Positions 46,245-57,809 are shown, numbered from the stretch's first letter. The stretch is 64,000 nt of DNA from Armillaria gallica (GCA_037576215.1 JBANDB010000007.1:2821001-2885000); one strand, 5' to 3'. The notes: generated from the sequence alone by a model not told the origin. Translations and numbers: made by a program.

Positions 46245-47753
46245 ATGCTTACTGACCGTCGACAGACCCGCGCGAAATCTTACGCATACAATTTCAAGAC
46301 CCTGCCTATCCTGCCGAATTTGATTCTATGCGACCTCCTCCAGGATTCCGCTGCTTTTGAAAATGAACACGCCTCCCAGTATGCCGATGACTTAGAAGAT
46401 GACCTTCGTTGCGGTTCTAGTATCTCAGCAAAGCACTCCCGTGACGAAGATATGCTACTTGAAACGCTGGACGACATCCCCCAGCCCCAAGCCTCAATGC
46501 GCCATCCCCCTACCGATCGCACATCCCACCAAAACTTTAAAAGATCGCAGTGGCGCAAGACCTCCTCTCCGGCGCCTTCTGCCAAAACCATCCAAAAAAT
46601 CGTTGCAGGATCCCTGGCCCATGCGATCTCAAGTCGCGTTTTGGAGAGCAACCTTCAGCTATCGTCATTACTGGCGGCACATGGGGGTTATGCGGGAAAA
46701 ACAGAGACTCCCTACGATGCAAAGAAGAAGTACACCATCCAGGAGCTCATGAATAAGGGCTTTCAATACGTGGCGTGGGATGGAAGGTTTGTGGGACTTT
46801 GTTCAGCCGCCCACGGCCCCCCTAATATTCGTCTGTCTCAAAACCCCCCGACCTATTGTCGACAATGATGGTGTTATCTTTGTCCTGTTAGCTGGCAGAC
46901 TGGACGACCCTACCTACGTTGAAGCAGCCAATGACATGTACAATAAGATGGACGCCGAATCCCTTGCTGCCAATATCAAGGCCAAGGCGAAGCATTCATC
47001 GACGTGTGTTGTTCGCTGTCATCAACGTGGAGCTATCATATGGTAAGGGTCAACTGGAGCTTTCAATGCTCAACATTGATCTGACGTATGCCAACTTTAT
47101 AACGAGTCTCGTTCTCCTGCCATCAGTGCAGCGAATTGCTGGTTTTGCAAGCGGTGCGCCCCTCTCGTACATGGATGCCCGCTTTATACCAATGGTATTC
47201 TAAAGCATCATTTCGCCTTTGGAGTCCTTGGCTTTTTGCGTATCATCAGGACCACTTTAGTCGCCTTCATGAAAGGCTGGGGACCTCACGGTTATTCCCC
47301 CTTTCCATCTTCCCTTGCGCTGCGTTCAATTTTGGGGGTAATGCCTGGACCTTCAAGCACGAGAATGTATTAAATTGCCCCTTTGGATGGTGTGCTATTA
47401 CTGCTCTGGGTATATTTGACTCGACTGCCGGCGCCCATCTGGTCCTCTGGGAACTTCGGATTGTTATTGAATTCTCTCATGCTGCTACCATCTTCATACC
47501 TTCTGCTACCATAACCCATTCTAAAATAGCCTCTGCTGCTGGTGATCAATGGCTTTCGTTCCCTCAGTTCTGCGCAGGGCTGCTGTGTTGGGTCGATAAT
47601 GGCTTTTGCACGGAGGAAGTACTTCTCAAAGAAGACCCTGAAGCATACGCACGAATGCAGGTGGCCAAATATTTCCGATGGGAACTGGGCCTTGGGTTGT
47701 TCTCTCGCGTTCATGAACTCTTGGCCCAGGTCTCAGAGCAGCCTCATAGTTGA
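46245..47753 (+). pseudogene. TET/JBP-like 2OG-Fe(II) dioxygenase-related relic
   Basis: A mushroom-expanded family is recognisable: SAKTIQKIVAGSLAHAISSR, KYTIQELMNKGFQYVAWDG, then RPIVDNDGVIFVLLAGRLDD, RRVLFAVINVELSYGKGQLE, SFRLWSPWLFAYHQDHFS, and the core FNFGGNAWTFKHENVLNCPF, GWCAITALGIFDSTAGAHLV, LWELRIVIEF, IPSATITHSKI. The core fits the double-stranded beta helix of 2OG-Fe(II) oxygenases (HxD, then a distal H). Here the HxD position reads HEN. A 52-bp intron near 47152-47203 is good. The junction after VAWDG needs an acceptor ending CAA instead of CAG, and the frame slips by one near 47000 (between KAKAKH and RRVLF). Therefore a pseudogene. The oxygenase assignment is from memory of the family and moderately sure. 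Confidence 0.55.
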
Positions 47754-47756
47754 AAT

Positions 47757-48246
47757 TAGATAACTTGTTCTCTGCTTCGTTGAAATATACTATTATGGTG
47801 GACATACGGTCGCGTGACTTTAATGCGCGTCACATGTATTATAATATCATTTATGATTAATATTAGGACGATCTGCGATCAACGTCAGTTCCTGTCAGTT
47901 CCCATCACGGGAGACTGTCAGACATACAACATTTTCAGCGAATATTTTCTTCATTGAATCACTTAAATTAATCAGATAGATACACTAGGTCCGCCAAACT
48001 GAAGTTGTTCCACTCCAAGTATACTGTAAATTAATCAGAGTGCGCACACCGGCCACTAGCAGTAGTAATACTAACTGTCATCGCTGTCAGCAGGGCATCA
48101 ATGCCCCTCATTCACTACCTATAACTTAGACGCTGAGGTATGGAAATTCTGATGCTAGATAATGATTTCTACACTAAAAAGGACCTAAACTGACATGACA
48201 GAGGCTCGGCATGATGGTACGTGACTGTCCATCTTTACCACGATGT
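47757..48246. other. No supported gene
   Basis: Convergent intergenic region between the dioxygenase-like relic and the minus-strand gene at 48247. It includes CAGTTCCTGTCAGTTCC near 47885-47901, similar to units found in the IR arms. Confidence 0.4.
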
Positions 48247-49613
48247 CTATATGTCCTTCGCTGCACTAGATACTCGAGCGTTGTCTCGCTGAAACTTGAC
48301 AACAGCAGCAGTAAACCTCCTTAATGCGTCTTGGATACTTCCTAGTTGAACTTCCACAGGAATGGGTGATGCCAGCGAGGGATGAGACACGCGCTTTTGC
48401 ACATCTTGTACGCCATGCATCATTCCTTGAAGAGCGGCTAAACCACTTCCTGCGGTTACCAGCGCACTATGCCTATTCTTGTCGTATTCATTGAGTAGCG
48501 CAAAATTCTTCTGAATCTTCTCGCTGGAAACAATCGGCCGTTCGCGGGTTAGCATGGACCATAGCTCCGCAAGAACGTCCTCCTTGGCGATCGGATAGAG
48601 CATTCCGTCTCGATTTATTAGTCCATGAAGTGTATCCAGATGAGTTTCTATCTCCATCAAAGCGCTGATTTGGGATTGGTACGTCGGTATGAGGTGATTG
48701 ACCTCCCTAAACAGGTAGTCCAGGGTATAGGTGAACTGTTTGAGGACCACACTGTCTACGGTAGATCTGCGATATGCAACGGCATGAGAATGGCGGATGG
48801 AATCAAATGCATATTCATGCATGGCAATCGCTCTGGAAAGATCTGAGAACAAGGCTGGGGCTCTAAAGAGAGAGACAAGAGTTACCCTTTGATGGCCGCC
48901 TCTGCCTTGGAGCTGATCTTCAGGACTCCATGGGAGCTCCTCTTCGCTGATTGCACGAGTAGCTTTAGGCATTGAGCAATCTGCTCTCGGTTTATCAGAT
49001 CGCTCGAGCGCACTAATATAGCGACATCCTGTATTGCCATCTCTGCTCTTTTCAGCGTCAGAGACAACACTAGTGCCCCAATCGAATCATCTAAAAGCCC
49101 TTCCAGGACAGTGTCTTGAACGTGGATCAATGTTGGATAATCAGCCCATACAGGGTCCATTATGTGCCCGCTACCAGTCATCGAAGTGCGCCGACAGAGA
49201 CTGATGTCTGAAAGGAAAGGAATAGCGCATATAGAGGAACTCGAAGTGAGGCCGATGGAAATGGCTTGCATTGCGAAAAAGGTCGATATCAAGGACGTGA
49301 GGATGGCCGACATCAGTAAAACAGCCCTTTGAAAGGACATTGTGATATCTGTGAAGCTCCTGGACTGGAGAAAAGGATATATAGAGAACCTAGAATCGCC
49401 TGTCGTAGTAACGGTGCCGTCGACTATCTGAGGTGAAAGCTCAGATATGGGAGACCTTGAGGAAGAGGGATGATCTCTGCGTGCGGAGTAGATGATGTCC
49501 CCGTTTCTGCGCCGGCGTATGGCCTGCCTCCCGCGCATCGAAGGAGGAGGTACATCGCTCGACTTAACTCCTTTCTCAGAGCTTGCATCGCCGGTCATGA
49601 GATCTGGATGCAT
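48247..49613 (-). CDS. Membrane-anchored helical protein
   Basis: ATG at 49613: MHPDLMTGDASSEKGVKSSD, a disordered basic/Ser-rich leader, then a membrane segment (AVLLMSAILTSLISTFFAMQ), then a helical domain (IHVQDTVLEGLLDDSIGALV, LKRAEMAIQDVAILVRSSDL, EAAIKG). The second part (to 48247) continues helical: DLSRAIAMHEYAFDSIRHSH, TYTLDYLFREVNHLIPTYQS, IETHLDTLHGLINRDG, and ends FQRDNARVSSAAKDI. The join at 48.85-48.89 kb is odd: the only in-frame GT-AG join is a 23-base intron (48885-48863); longer joins are out of phase. A small frameshift in the CT-rich stretch is an alternative. Same architecture as the gene at 43930; function unknown. Confidence 0.6.
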
Positions 49614-50200
49614 GACGTCTATGGTGTTTGAAAGATGGCATTACTCGTGAGCAGGAAAGGACAGCAGTGGCTGACTTTGAGGCTTGGTTTGGTGCTGCTT
49701 TCTCGCTTGATAGAGGCAGGATGGCAGCCACGATTAAGAAACGTGCTTGAGTACCGTGATGGTATCATCAGGGCCGTGGTTCCGGATTACGGCCGTTTGG
49801 CAAGTTAGTTCATGGTGTAGTATGTAGTCATAGCGTACCAACTGAGGGTGTTTATTGCCATCATTGTAGATAGTTTGAAAACATCACTAGTACTCATCAT
49901 ATGAACAATATATTTCCCCCATACTTACAAGACATCGGAACCTCATGACGAGCTTTTACTCGGCTCCCTTACAGATAGCTATCATAGTCGTGATCTAGAG
50001 TGATCTTCGCGATTCGCACTCACAACTTGTCTGTCTGGCGATTCCCCTACGCCTGAGTACGAATAGGTTTAAGTTTAGTTCGTTGCTACATCGCTACATC
50101 ATGACTTGAGCCCTCGTCCTATCACGACTACTATAAGAACCCGCATAGACTTTGCGGAGCTTTTACCGCTGCGCTTTCTCAAAGAGTCGGAACTCTCAGA
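49614..50200. other. No supported gene
   Basis: Intergenic; nothing recognised. Confidence 0.4.
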
Positions 50201-50239
50201 ACCATCTATCCCTCCGATTCAAGACACCCTCGCGAATGT

Positions 50240-50775
50240 ACAATAGGATCTGAGGACATCGATGAACAGCTGGAGGGGTTACAGCAGAAACGACAGGCTG
50301 TTCAGAACATTCTCCTCATCCACCTCTCTCTCTGCTCTCCGTGCCCCATCTGACGGCTTCCCCTGGAGTTACTCCAGAAAATATTCGGCTCACGATTCAA
50401 GACCTTTTTGGGGTGGGTGATATCAAGGCATCTCCGTGGACCATCAGCCATGTATGCGCGAAATGGCGTAATGTGGCATCGGGCGATGGGCAGGTGTGGG
50501 CAGGATTTGCAGTCACCAGTGTGAACTATGCCATTCCTAGCCATCACCTCGTATCTATTGTTCTCGAGAGAGCCAACAAACTCCCCCTCACCTTCAGTCT
50601 GACAACCTTGAAGTTTGACCAAGCTCTATCCGAGACAGATGCAACCAATGCTCGTCCAGTGATGGTGAAACTTGCAGAGGCATCTATATCATGGAGATCT
50701 GTCTCCCTTTCCCTCGACTTGATATGTCTACTCGATGACCCCTTCGCCATGCTCGGCTCCCCTCTCCTGAAGTAA
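50240..50775 (+). pseudogene. F-box gene relic cut off by IR2 arm 2
   Basis: A leader with IDEQLEGLQQKRQAVQNIL is followed by the F-box start RLPLELLQKIFGSRF; between them stands a TGA at 50351-50353 where the family has Arg ('PIRRLP'). At TTTTTGGGGTGGG (50407-50419) the frame slips, and the continuation ASPWTISHVCAKWRNVASGD and VWAGFAVTSV is in another frame. It then reads HHLVSIVLERANKLPLTFSL, the usual sequence of mushroom F-box proteins (WxxxxVCxxWR; LERSGxLPLTL). The frame stops at 50775, about 90 bp before IR2 arm 2 begins, so the LRR part is missing. Confidence 0.65.
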
Positions 50776-51786
50776 TGAGCATCTCTGCAGGATCAGGGCC
50801 AAGAAATGCATCATCCCTTAGCTGCGGCTGCGCTACGTCACATTGGATCTGGAAGTCCGGATTATGCCTTCACCCACGAGTTCACGTCAGTCGCCGTCAG
50901 TCCCAAACTCCGTCTCACGTAATATATAACGAGTCTAGAATTTGTCAGACCGAGAACCACGTCCAACTCGTATATATTCGGTTTCAAAAGACTTAGAGTG
51001 CGTGAGGAAAAGAGGAATTAGGATGTGTTAAGACGCACCATATACCGCCGCCGGATCGCCTTGGTTCTAAGCGTTCACGCGCCAGTTCACGTCAGTCGTC
51101 CTCAGTCGCCGTCAGTCTCAATCAGTTATCACCGGAGCCTCCGTCTTGCCGTAGTTCTGAAATCGGTTAGCTTAGCACCTAACCCTGCGGTCCATCGTCA
51201 TCTAGGGCTAGATATGTTCTTGTAGCTCCCATTGCCGGCTCGGAGAACGTCCAAATGAATCGAGTATATAGGATCCATAGATATCAGATATCCTGTATCG
51301 AATGTAGTAACGAAATCCAAACGGTCATAGACCTGAAGATGGTGAAAAGATGTGGTCAAGTACCTGATCAAAAAAGATGTCAGAATGTTTTAAGACGGGG
51401 ATTCAGAATGAGCTGGCGTCGGAGTAGTCTCCAATACTGGAGAAAACGCGCTCCAAACCTCAAAGTCGAATGCCGCCGTCTGTCATAAATGACGTCTTCC
51501 TTTCTTGCCCCAGGTGATCTGAATGAAGGAGTTGAGATATCATCAAATAGATGCCTCCGCACACGTACAGGACCCTGACAGATATCACAGTTAGACACAT
51601 AAGCCTGAGTGAACGGAGAGCCTTACATGGATAACCGCCCGTTGACGCCAGCCGATATATGTATCCAGATATTCGGGACTGTTATTATATCCATCAGCTG
51701 AAAGGAAGAACGACGTATAGAATGAATAGGCACATTTTCTTGCAATGATCCCAAAAGATATAAAGAAACAAAGATTCAACTAGCTA

Positions 51787-52422
51787 TTAGATCTGCGTTC
51801 ATAAATCAGTACTTTGTCGAATCTTCATATAAGGAAATCAACTTACTGGTCCATCAAAGTCTGCTGCTTTGAAGTTCTTCCTCCTTCGACTCGGTGCATA
51901 CACCCACGTGTCGCTGTCCACCGCCCTGATCGCTAATTCTGCTGTGAACACCATCCTACCCGTGTCATTGAAGCCTCGAATAGTATAGTGGTCTATTCCA
52001 CCGAGGGAACTTGATCTGTGCCATCCGCAGCTGCGAGGAAATTAGACGATGCAGTGGAGATGGGAAAGACTTACCCTATCGCAAGCGTCTGCGTGCCAGA
52101 CCACCATACTTGGCACCCGAAACGGCAGAGGGTGGTGTCGAGGATCGCTTTCCCCCATGGGCCCCGAAGATTTTGCTTCCCCCCCGTCCGCCCGAATAGA
52201 GACTGCTTGCCGACTGACCGCCGTACATAGAAGGCAGGCCTCTGGACGATGGTATCTAGCACGCAATGATGAGAGAGTGACAGAACACGAAAAGATACCC
52301 ACTGATGGCGACGGAAAGCACCAATTTCGTGATGGACTTCACTCCCTGCAGAAACACGCGAATTCAGCAGCAGGATCATATACAGGAGTACCATTTACCT
52401 TTCTGGATAACCAGGATGACAT
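51787..52422 (-). CDS. Orphan five-exon gene, family copy C
   Basis: The twin of copy B in the opposite arm: ATG at 52422 opens MSSWLSRK, the coding body matches B nearly base for base, and the final exon ATC TAA lies at 51792-51787. Length is 636 bp, the same as B. Differences are few and concentrated in intron 2 (near 52260-52290). It is either a functional duplicate or the product of arm-to-arm gene conversion. No known family. Confidence 0.6.
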
Positions 52423-53020
52423 GGCAGATGAGATTGAGAGAGCAAGAGATGAGAGAGCGCGAAAGAAAGAAAGATTGCAAGGAGAATAAGCGTGAGAATA
52501 GGTTCAAGTACGACCTGAGACATCACATGCAATCAGCCTCGGGCACCGTTACATGCTGTAGGCGTTTGAGATACGTCGGGACACAGGTGGATGATTGGAT
52601 GACTTGGGAATTTGGATAGTGCGCATCGTTCTGAGGGCGGTATTTTGAGACCAGATTATTCTTACGGTAGCACAAGCTGCCCATCCATTGAACTTATAGC
52701 ATACTTTGACCATGGATTTATCAACAGGGTAACATTGTTATATCTGGTTCGGTTTTGTGAGCGAGGATTTCGTAAGTGAAGGCTATAACTCACCTATATA
52801 CTTCACAGGGTAGATAGCAAGTGCATGCAGATATATACACGTCCCTCGTTCCTTCCATCCTACGGCGACTGCTCAGCAAGGAAGGGATTTGAAGGATATA
52901 TGAAGGATACATACCGACATTGTCATTTTCCCTGGATACGGATTGGCTTACGATTGTTGATTGTTACTATATCCGTTGAGAGTTTAGGCGGAAGTATCAA
53001 GTGGAGACATCCGAATATTG

Positions 53021-53049
53021 AGCACGATGGGCGTACGACGCCTATCGTG
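53021..53049 (+). other. Hairpin with GGCGTACGACGCC core
   Basis: GCACGATGGGCGT, loop ACG, ACGCCTATCGTGC: a 13-bp stem with one G-T wobble. The mirror copy at 37720-37748 has an A opposite C in the stem, so it is slightly broken. Confidence 0.6.
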
Positions 53050-53864
53050 CATGGATGTCAAAGTTCAAGTTCATCTGGGCGGGGCGGATTTTCCGTTATT
53101 AGCCGTGGAGGATATTACATAAGCGAACCTGTTTATTCCACGTGGCCATGGCGACATGGCTTTGGCCTTGTGTCGGTACACCACACCACACCACCACTAC
53201 CTTCTGTGTCGTACGCAGGGGGTCCCTCGTGGTCTTTGCCGAGTGGGTATGCACCTCTATCTTCGTATCACTTTCCTCTGCGTCGTACGTCGAGGATATC
53301 CGACTTCGCCGCCGTCATCATGATCCAGTCTGTACTCAGCGTCGCACGCAGAATACAAACATATCGCTTGTTTCGAATTGAAAATGGGACAACATTCCGA
53401 TTTCTACTCACAAGAAGGATATCTTGATGGTTATTGGGCCGAGCGTTTCATTCGGAAGGAGTGCACCTGAACGACAAGACCGTCGATCTTCCAGACCCAT
53501 TCGTCGTACATCACATAGAATCGTTTCCCCTCTGTCGCATAAGCCAAAGCTGCAGGTGGTCCACTCCTGTATAATCGGATCTCAGACCGAATTTTGATGC
53601 AGGAGGCATGACGCATAGTCTTCACAAAGTCATTGCTGCAAGATCTTTTCATGCATATTGTGCGACATATCCAGCGATTTGTGATATCTTCGAGCTACGC
53701 ATTCATTGAGCCGAAACAGATATATACCCACCTATGAACTCATCCGCTGTGACCACTCGCGCTACCACGATAATATATCGCAGTGATCCATTCGAGACCG
53801 ATATTTATTCATCCGCTCAGCTCTATAGATGCATATGTAAATGCAGTAGAAGAAATAGGTGAAC

Positions 53865-54539
53865 TACCCGTCGTCGACGTATCTTGTCGTGAAAATTCCT
53901 GTCTGCAAGGGAAGACCATCCTGCATGCTACGGAAGATGCTGAACACAGTCGTCCATCGTAGTTTTGGCTTTTAGCAGAGCGGGTACGCTCAGTGATGCC
54001 ATGCCCAATTGCTGAACTTGATGCGCCACATAAAAGGTGACCTGACTCGTCGTCGAATCTTGTCCCTATGAGCATGGGGACTGCAATTCTTTCGGTGATT
54101 GGTGGAGGGATATATAGCAGGGTAGGTAGCTGGATCTCATCAGAATTGCAATCTTAACAAGACTCAGTAGAGTTCGGTGGCTATCTGAACATAAGCTCCG
54201 CGAGATGCCAATACTCTGAACACTGGCCAGTCTACCGACTCGAATTGATTATCATCGACTGGCTACCTTGGACGATTTTTCATGCAATGATTCGTAGGAA
54301 CGCGGTTCAGCGGGAGGACAGTACAGGGCAGTATTGCAGCCAGAGAGGTGTTTCAAATGAGGATCCCCCAACAATGGCCGAATCTCTGCGTGTCAACGCG
54401 TCATCTGTGTTGGCGGCGATGATTCATCTGACAGTGCATCCCTTTGTGTAGGTTGATCTAGTATTGGGAATGGAAGTGTGCAGGCATAGGTTCTCGATTT
54501 GAAGTGGGAAGGAGTGAGGTGAGTGCTCGGTAGTCTGCA
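53865..54539. other. No supported gene
   Basis: Unique sequence next to IR2 arm 2, with short frames only. Part of a minus-strand exon (MLIGTRFDDESGHLLCGASS at 54075) is possible but not supported. Confidence 0.35.
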
Positions 54540-55080
54540 GATAGGCCAGAGGACTGAGACCTCATCTGTAGATGCTACCTGGGAACGTAATCGGTCGATT
54601 GGGGGATTGGTTTTTCTTCTTCAGAGATAGACGAGCCGAGGGACACTCAACGTTGGTGGCTTCATCAAGTTCGAGTTTGAGGCGTGGAGGGGTGAGTGCG
54701 TGTACGTCTGCAGCAAAGCTAGACGACTGAGACCTCATGTTCAGACGTTCTAGAGATTAACGAGATCGTGTTCTGAAGATTAGGAGATGGTCCTCCCCGT
54801 TTCCGATGGGAAGGTCTGCAGCAAAACTCATCGACCCTGGCGACGTCGTTGAGTCCGAGTTTGAGCGGTGGGACGGAAAAGCGGCTGCAGGTTGTCAACA
54901 TCTGCTGAAATGTCAGTGCAAGGCCTTGTTGGAGATATAGGTTGTTTGATTGAAGCCTCATTGCAGTTGTTCGAGAGATCGACGGGAACGTCCTCTGAAG
55001 ATTAGAGGATGGCTGTCTCTTCTTTAAGCGTGAAGGTGCCCTGCGAAAGTCCAACGGGATTGGCAAGGTTGGCGCGTTGT
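54540..55080. repeat. Degenerate tandem repeat, about 200-220 bp period
   Basis: Three diverged units share the order ACTGAGACCTCAT, then GAGAT(T/C)(A/G)ACG, then TCTGAAGATTAG(A)GGATGG, then CTGCAGCAAA and a GAGTT(C/T)GAG block. Unit starts are near 54549, 54726 and 54948. On the minus strand the units could encode repeated peptides (SPNLQNTISLISRTS, SSNLQRTFPSISRTT). Confidence 0.5.
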
Positions 55081-55351
55081 CGAGTGAGTAGAGTGGCTTT
55101 AATCTATCACTAGGTTGACGTGTTGGTGGCAGTTGCAATATCAATACTATGAGAGATCACTCACAGATCTGATAAGCTAGCGCGGTCATACCTGACTGTC
55201 GGTTTGCTGACCGTTCGTCAAATTCTTCCACGCAGTTAGCGAGTGTCTGCAGCGTCTGAAGATAGGAGGAAGCGGCACCGGACGAGGCAGATTGAGAGTC
55301 TGATCCGGAGAAACGGTGAGTGAAAGTCGAGGTTGCGGAGGTGAACGACAT
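54719..55351 (-). CDS. Hypothetical gene with repeated exons (tentative)
   Basis: ATG at 55351: MSFTSATSTFTHRFSGSDSQ, then SYLQTLQTLANCVEEFDERS, a compact Ser-rich head. A possible donor (GTGAGT near 55157) leads toward the long frame at 55144-54719, which contains the repeated peptides SPNLQNTISLISRTS and SSNLQRTFPSISRTT. Phase at this junction does not fit well, so the model is provisional. No family recognised. It may also be a relic. Confidence 0.3.
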
Positions 55352-55770
55352 CTGTAAATTAAGTGCAGCAGTGTTCATTGACTTTGCTTCCGTCTTACAG
55401 GATAGGGACTAGCTGAGGCATAGATCTGCAGATAAGACCAGCCAAGGCCACTCGAGTGGCGCATCTTAAGATTGACACCTCAAAGCTGCGAGATTTGCGC
55501 TACCGTGATGCTGTGGACAGAAGTCGGTTATACAAGAAGCAAGCCTGTTGGGCGTGAGGGAGCTAGGTGAGCAGGGAAATAGAGTCACAGGCCGAGTGCT
55601 GGTGATTGTCAAGCTCTGTGGCGGCATGGTGCAAGAAATCAAGTCTATATTGAACTGTACGGGAGGGAATACATCAACAATTTGTGCACAGGAAGTTAGC
55701 GTGCTAGGGGACCATTGAGATTATGCCCATGAAGGGATGAATCAGTTGGTGTACCGCTGCACCCGCGAGC

Positions 55771-56224
55771 TTACATGCTAGAAGGAGTATATCTTATCTG
55801 AGAACTGAAGTCCTGGTCTGATTCAACAGGCATGAACCTTAGCCCAAGATTTTCTGTGATCAATTCAAGAGATTGAGGCTGAAGGATGGTTGGGTACGTT
55901 CTGAACGTCGTTATCACGTTGTGGCTAGAAATGTAGTGCTTCAGCCTCGAAGACATCTCCGTCGACATCATCAAAATGGATGGACAGTGCCGGTGCTTGT
56001 AGGGAAAAACACAGGTCTTCCCATGAAGACGTTTGCAGTGTAGAGGGGAGCGGGGATTCGGGAGGTGAGTCTGGACGGAGGTGGCTTCGATAAGTGTTTG
56101 GGATTGGCAATATACCATCATACTCACGTTGGTGGTCGTTGTGAGCAACATCTGGCTTGTTACGTGAACAGAGGAACAAGGACAAAGGTTGGGCACGCAC
56201 CGGCACCCTGAAAATCGCTGACAA
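55771..56224 (-). other. Possible exon, hypothetical
   Basis: A frame of 99 codons from 56224 contains VPVRAQPLSLFLCSRNKPDV and ALSIHFDDVDGDVFEAEALH; an overlapping frame of 141 codons is also open. It is not clear which, if either, is coding. Confidence 0.2.
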
Positions 56225-57204
56225 TCCTTCTATCCCGCTGACAAGGCGTCTACTGCGTGGTGCTTCAACTGTCAGCCTTGCGATTGAGGTGGGAGAAGCT
56301 CACCAGAAACACTGAAAACGAATACAGAGGTGGATAACTCGCTTAAGCATGGTTCTGGTGGAAAATAATCAGCGAGACGGGCAGGTGTTCTGTAATTTAG
56401 GAATACTCCGACATTATTGAGTCAGCGTGGAGTAGTGAAGAGTGATTAGTGGATAAAAGGAAGGCAAAACACCGTCGAGTGGTGCTGTTTGCGTGGGTGA
56501 AAGCTTATTTCAATGGACGACACCACCGTCGGTGTCGTCCAAAGGCACCACTCGATTTCTGCTCTTGTCAGCCTGGAAGCTTGAACGATGGTTTCTCCTG
56601 AGTTAACGATCGCGGACCTGAGGGAAGGATTGGGCCGACGTCAACGGATATTAGCGTGTCTCGATGGATAATGCTAGGACCAAGACTCGCAGTGCAAGCT
56701 CCGCACATCTTCATGGTCAGTATGATGTCGAAGACAATGGATTGATTGGCTCAGGTGGGCAAGGCTTAGGGTCCGGTGGGAAGTTCATAGGTTAGAAAAA
56801 GAGTGGAAAAGCACCGTTGTTTAGTGGCCAAGATCGTGGTCGATATGAGAGATCCAGTGAGTGTGAAGCTATCTGAAGATGGACGTAGATGTTCCTTACC
56901 TCAGCCGCAGACGTCTGGAAGTTGGCAATGATATGGTCTGAAGACCGGAGACTCAAGGTTTACTTTCCCCAGCGATATTCAACGACGCTCAGGCGGGTAC
57001 AAAGCCACGAAAATTGACACTGTACATAGGAAATCTTAAGGCATGCACATAACTTGGGGTTGTATCAGTCTCGGTCCCCTCTAGATCTGTATATCGTAGA
57101 TTCTTCGTTACCGGAATCCTCGCTCTCCAGCACAGGCATGGATCGACCATTATGCTTGGAGGTATATTCATCATCCAATTCCTGCTCAAGGTTCTCGAGA
57201 TGCT
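56225..57204. other. No supported gene
   Basis: Short frames only. A palindromic GACGACACCACCGTCGGTGTCGTC lies near 56517-56540 (stem of about 10 bp around CCACCG) and could form a hairpin. Confidence 0.4.
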
Positions 57205-57257
57205 CTAAAGAACAATGATTAAGGTCGAGTTCATTCCAGCAGAGAGACGCTCACCGT

Positions 57258-57500
57258 TTGTCTTATCAAGAAGAGCCCCTTTCTTTTGTAGAGCTTTCTC
57301 CTTCTGCGCAAGCTGCCTCTTCAGCAAAAAAATTCGGTCGACGCGAGGCTTCCGAGCGTTTGAACATTGATTTCGCCAAGATTGCATATAACACGTCAAA
57401 CAAGAAGGATCATGTTAAACAGATGACGACATGGCTGAGAAGGCGAGAGGCAGTGGACAACTTTGATAGGTTCCTTGACTGGGCCATAGAGGACTACTAA
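57258..57500 (+). other. Fragment of unknown gene, possibly transposon-related
   Basis: A frame of 80 codons reads FGRREASERLNIDFAKIAYN then DHVKQMTTWLRRREAVDNFD and RFLDWAIEDY. The pattern 'H..QM..WL.RRE....F..FL.W' recalls C-terminal parts of large mushroom mobile-element proteins that I have seen, but I cannot name it. The opposite strand holds a Lys/Gln-rich frame, so coding strand is uncertain. Confidence 0.25.
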
Positions 57501-57809
57501 CCGCGACAGTGAACGTGCTGAAGACGAAGATGAAAACTCTCCCTCCTGGTCGATATCTTGGTCGCCCTCAGCTCAACCTCACCTCAGTGCCAGCCATTCA
57601 TCATCACCTTTAGAACATCCTTTAGCTTGCTCACGACTGTACAAGAGGCTCCTGCCTCTCTCGTCGAACTATAAGATTCTCTCCAGGACGAACTGGAATA
57701 TTCTATCTGTTCTTTCGACAAGGTGGAACATGTACTTCCCCCAGTCTCAGAGTCATACTTCAAGCAATGGACCGAGTATATGTTAACGTGCATGCAGGTC
57801 AGTCGGGTA

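Larger units (their letters stand above)
50868..53864 (-). repeat. Inverted repeat 2, arm 2
   Basis: Reverse complement of 36905-39923. It contains R3 copy 3 (50885-51430), orphan gene copy C and the conserved small frame at 53652-53431. Noted differences include CG/TG and CG/CA transitions, for example TCGCAG versus TTGCAG near 37129/53639. Confidence 0.92.

Noticed and set aside
7703..50775. UGA reassigned to an amino acid in this genome
   Set aside because: Agaricomycetes use the standard nuclear code as far as known, several affected genes also carry frameshifts, and intact genes here (for example 35445-35897) end in TGA where expected. Kept only as an alternative in the findings.
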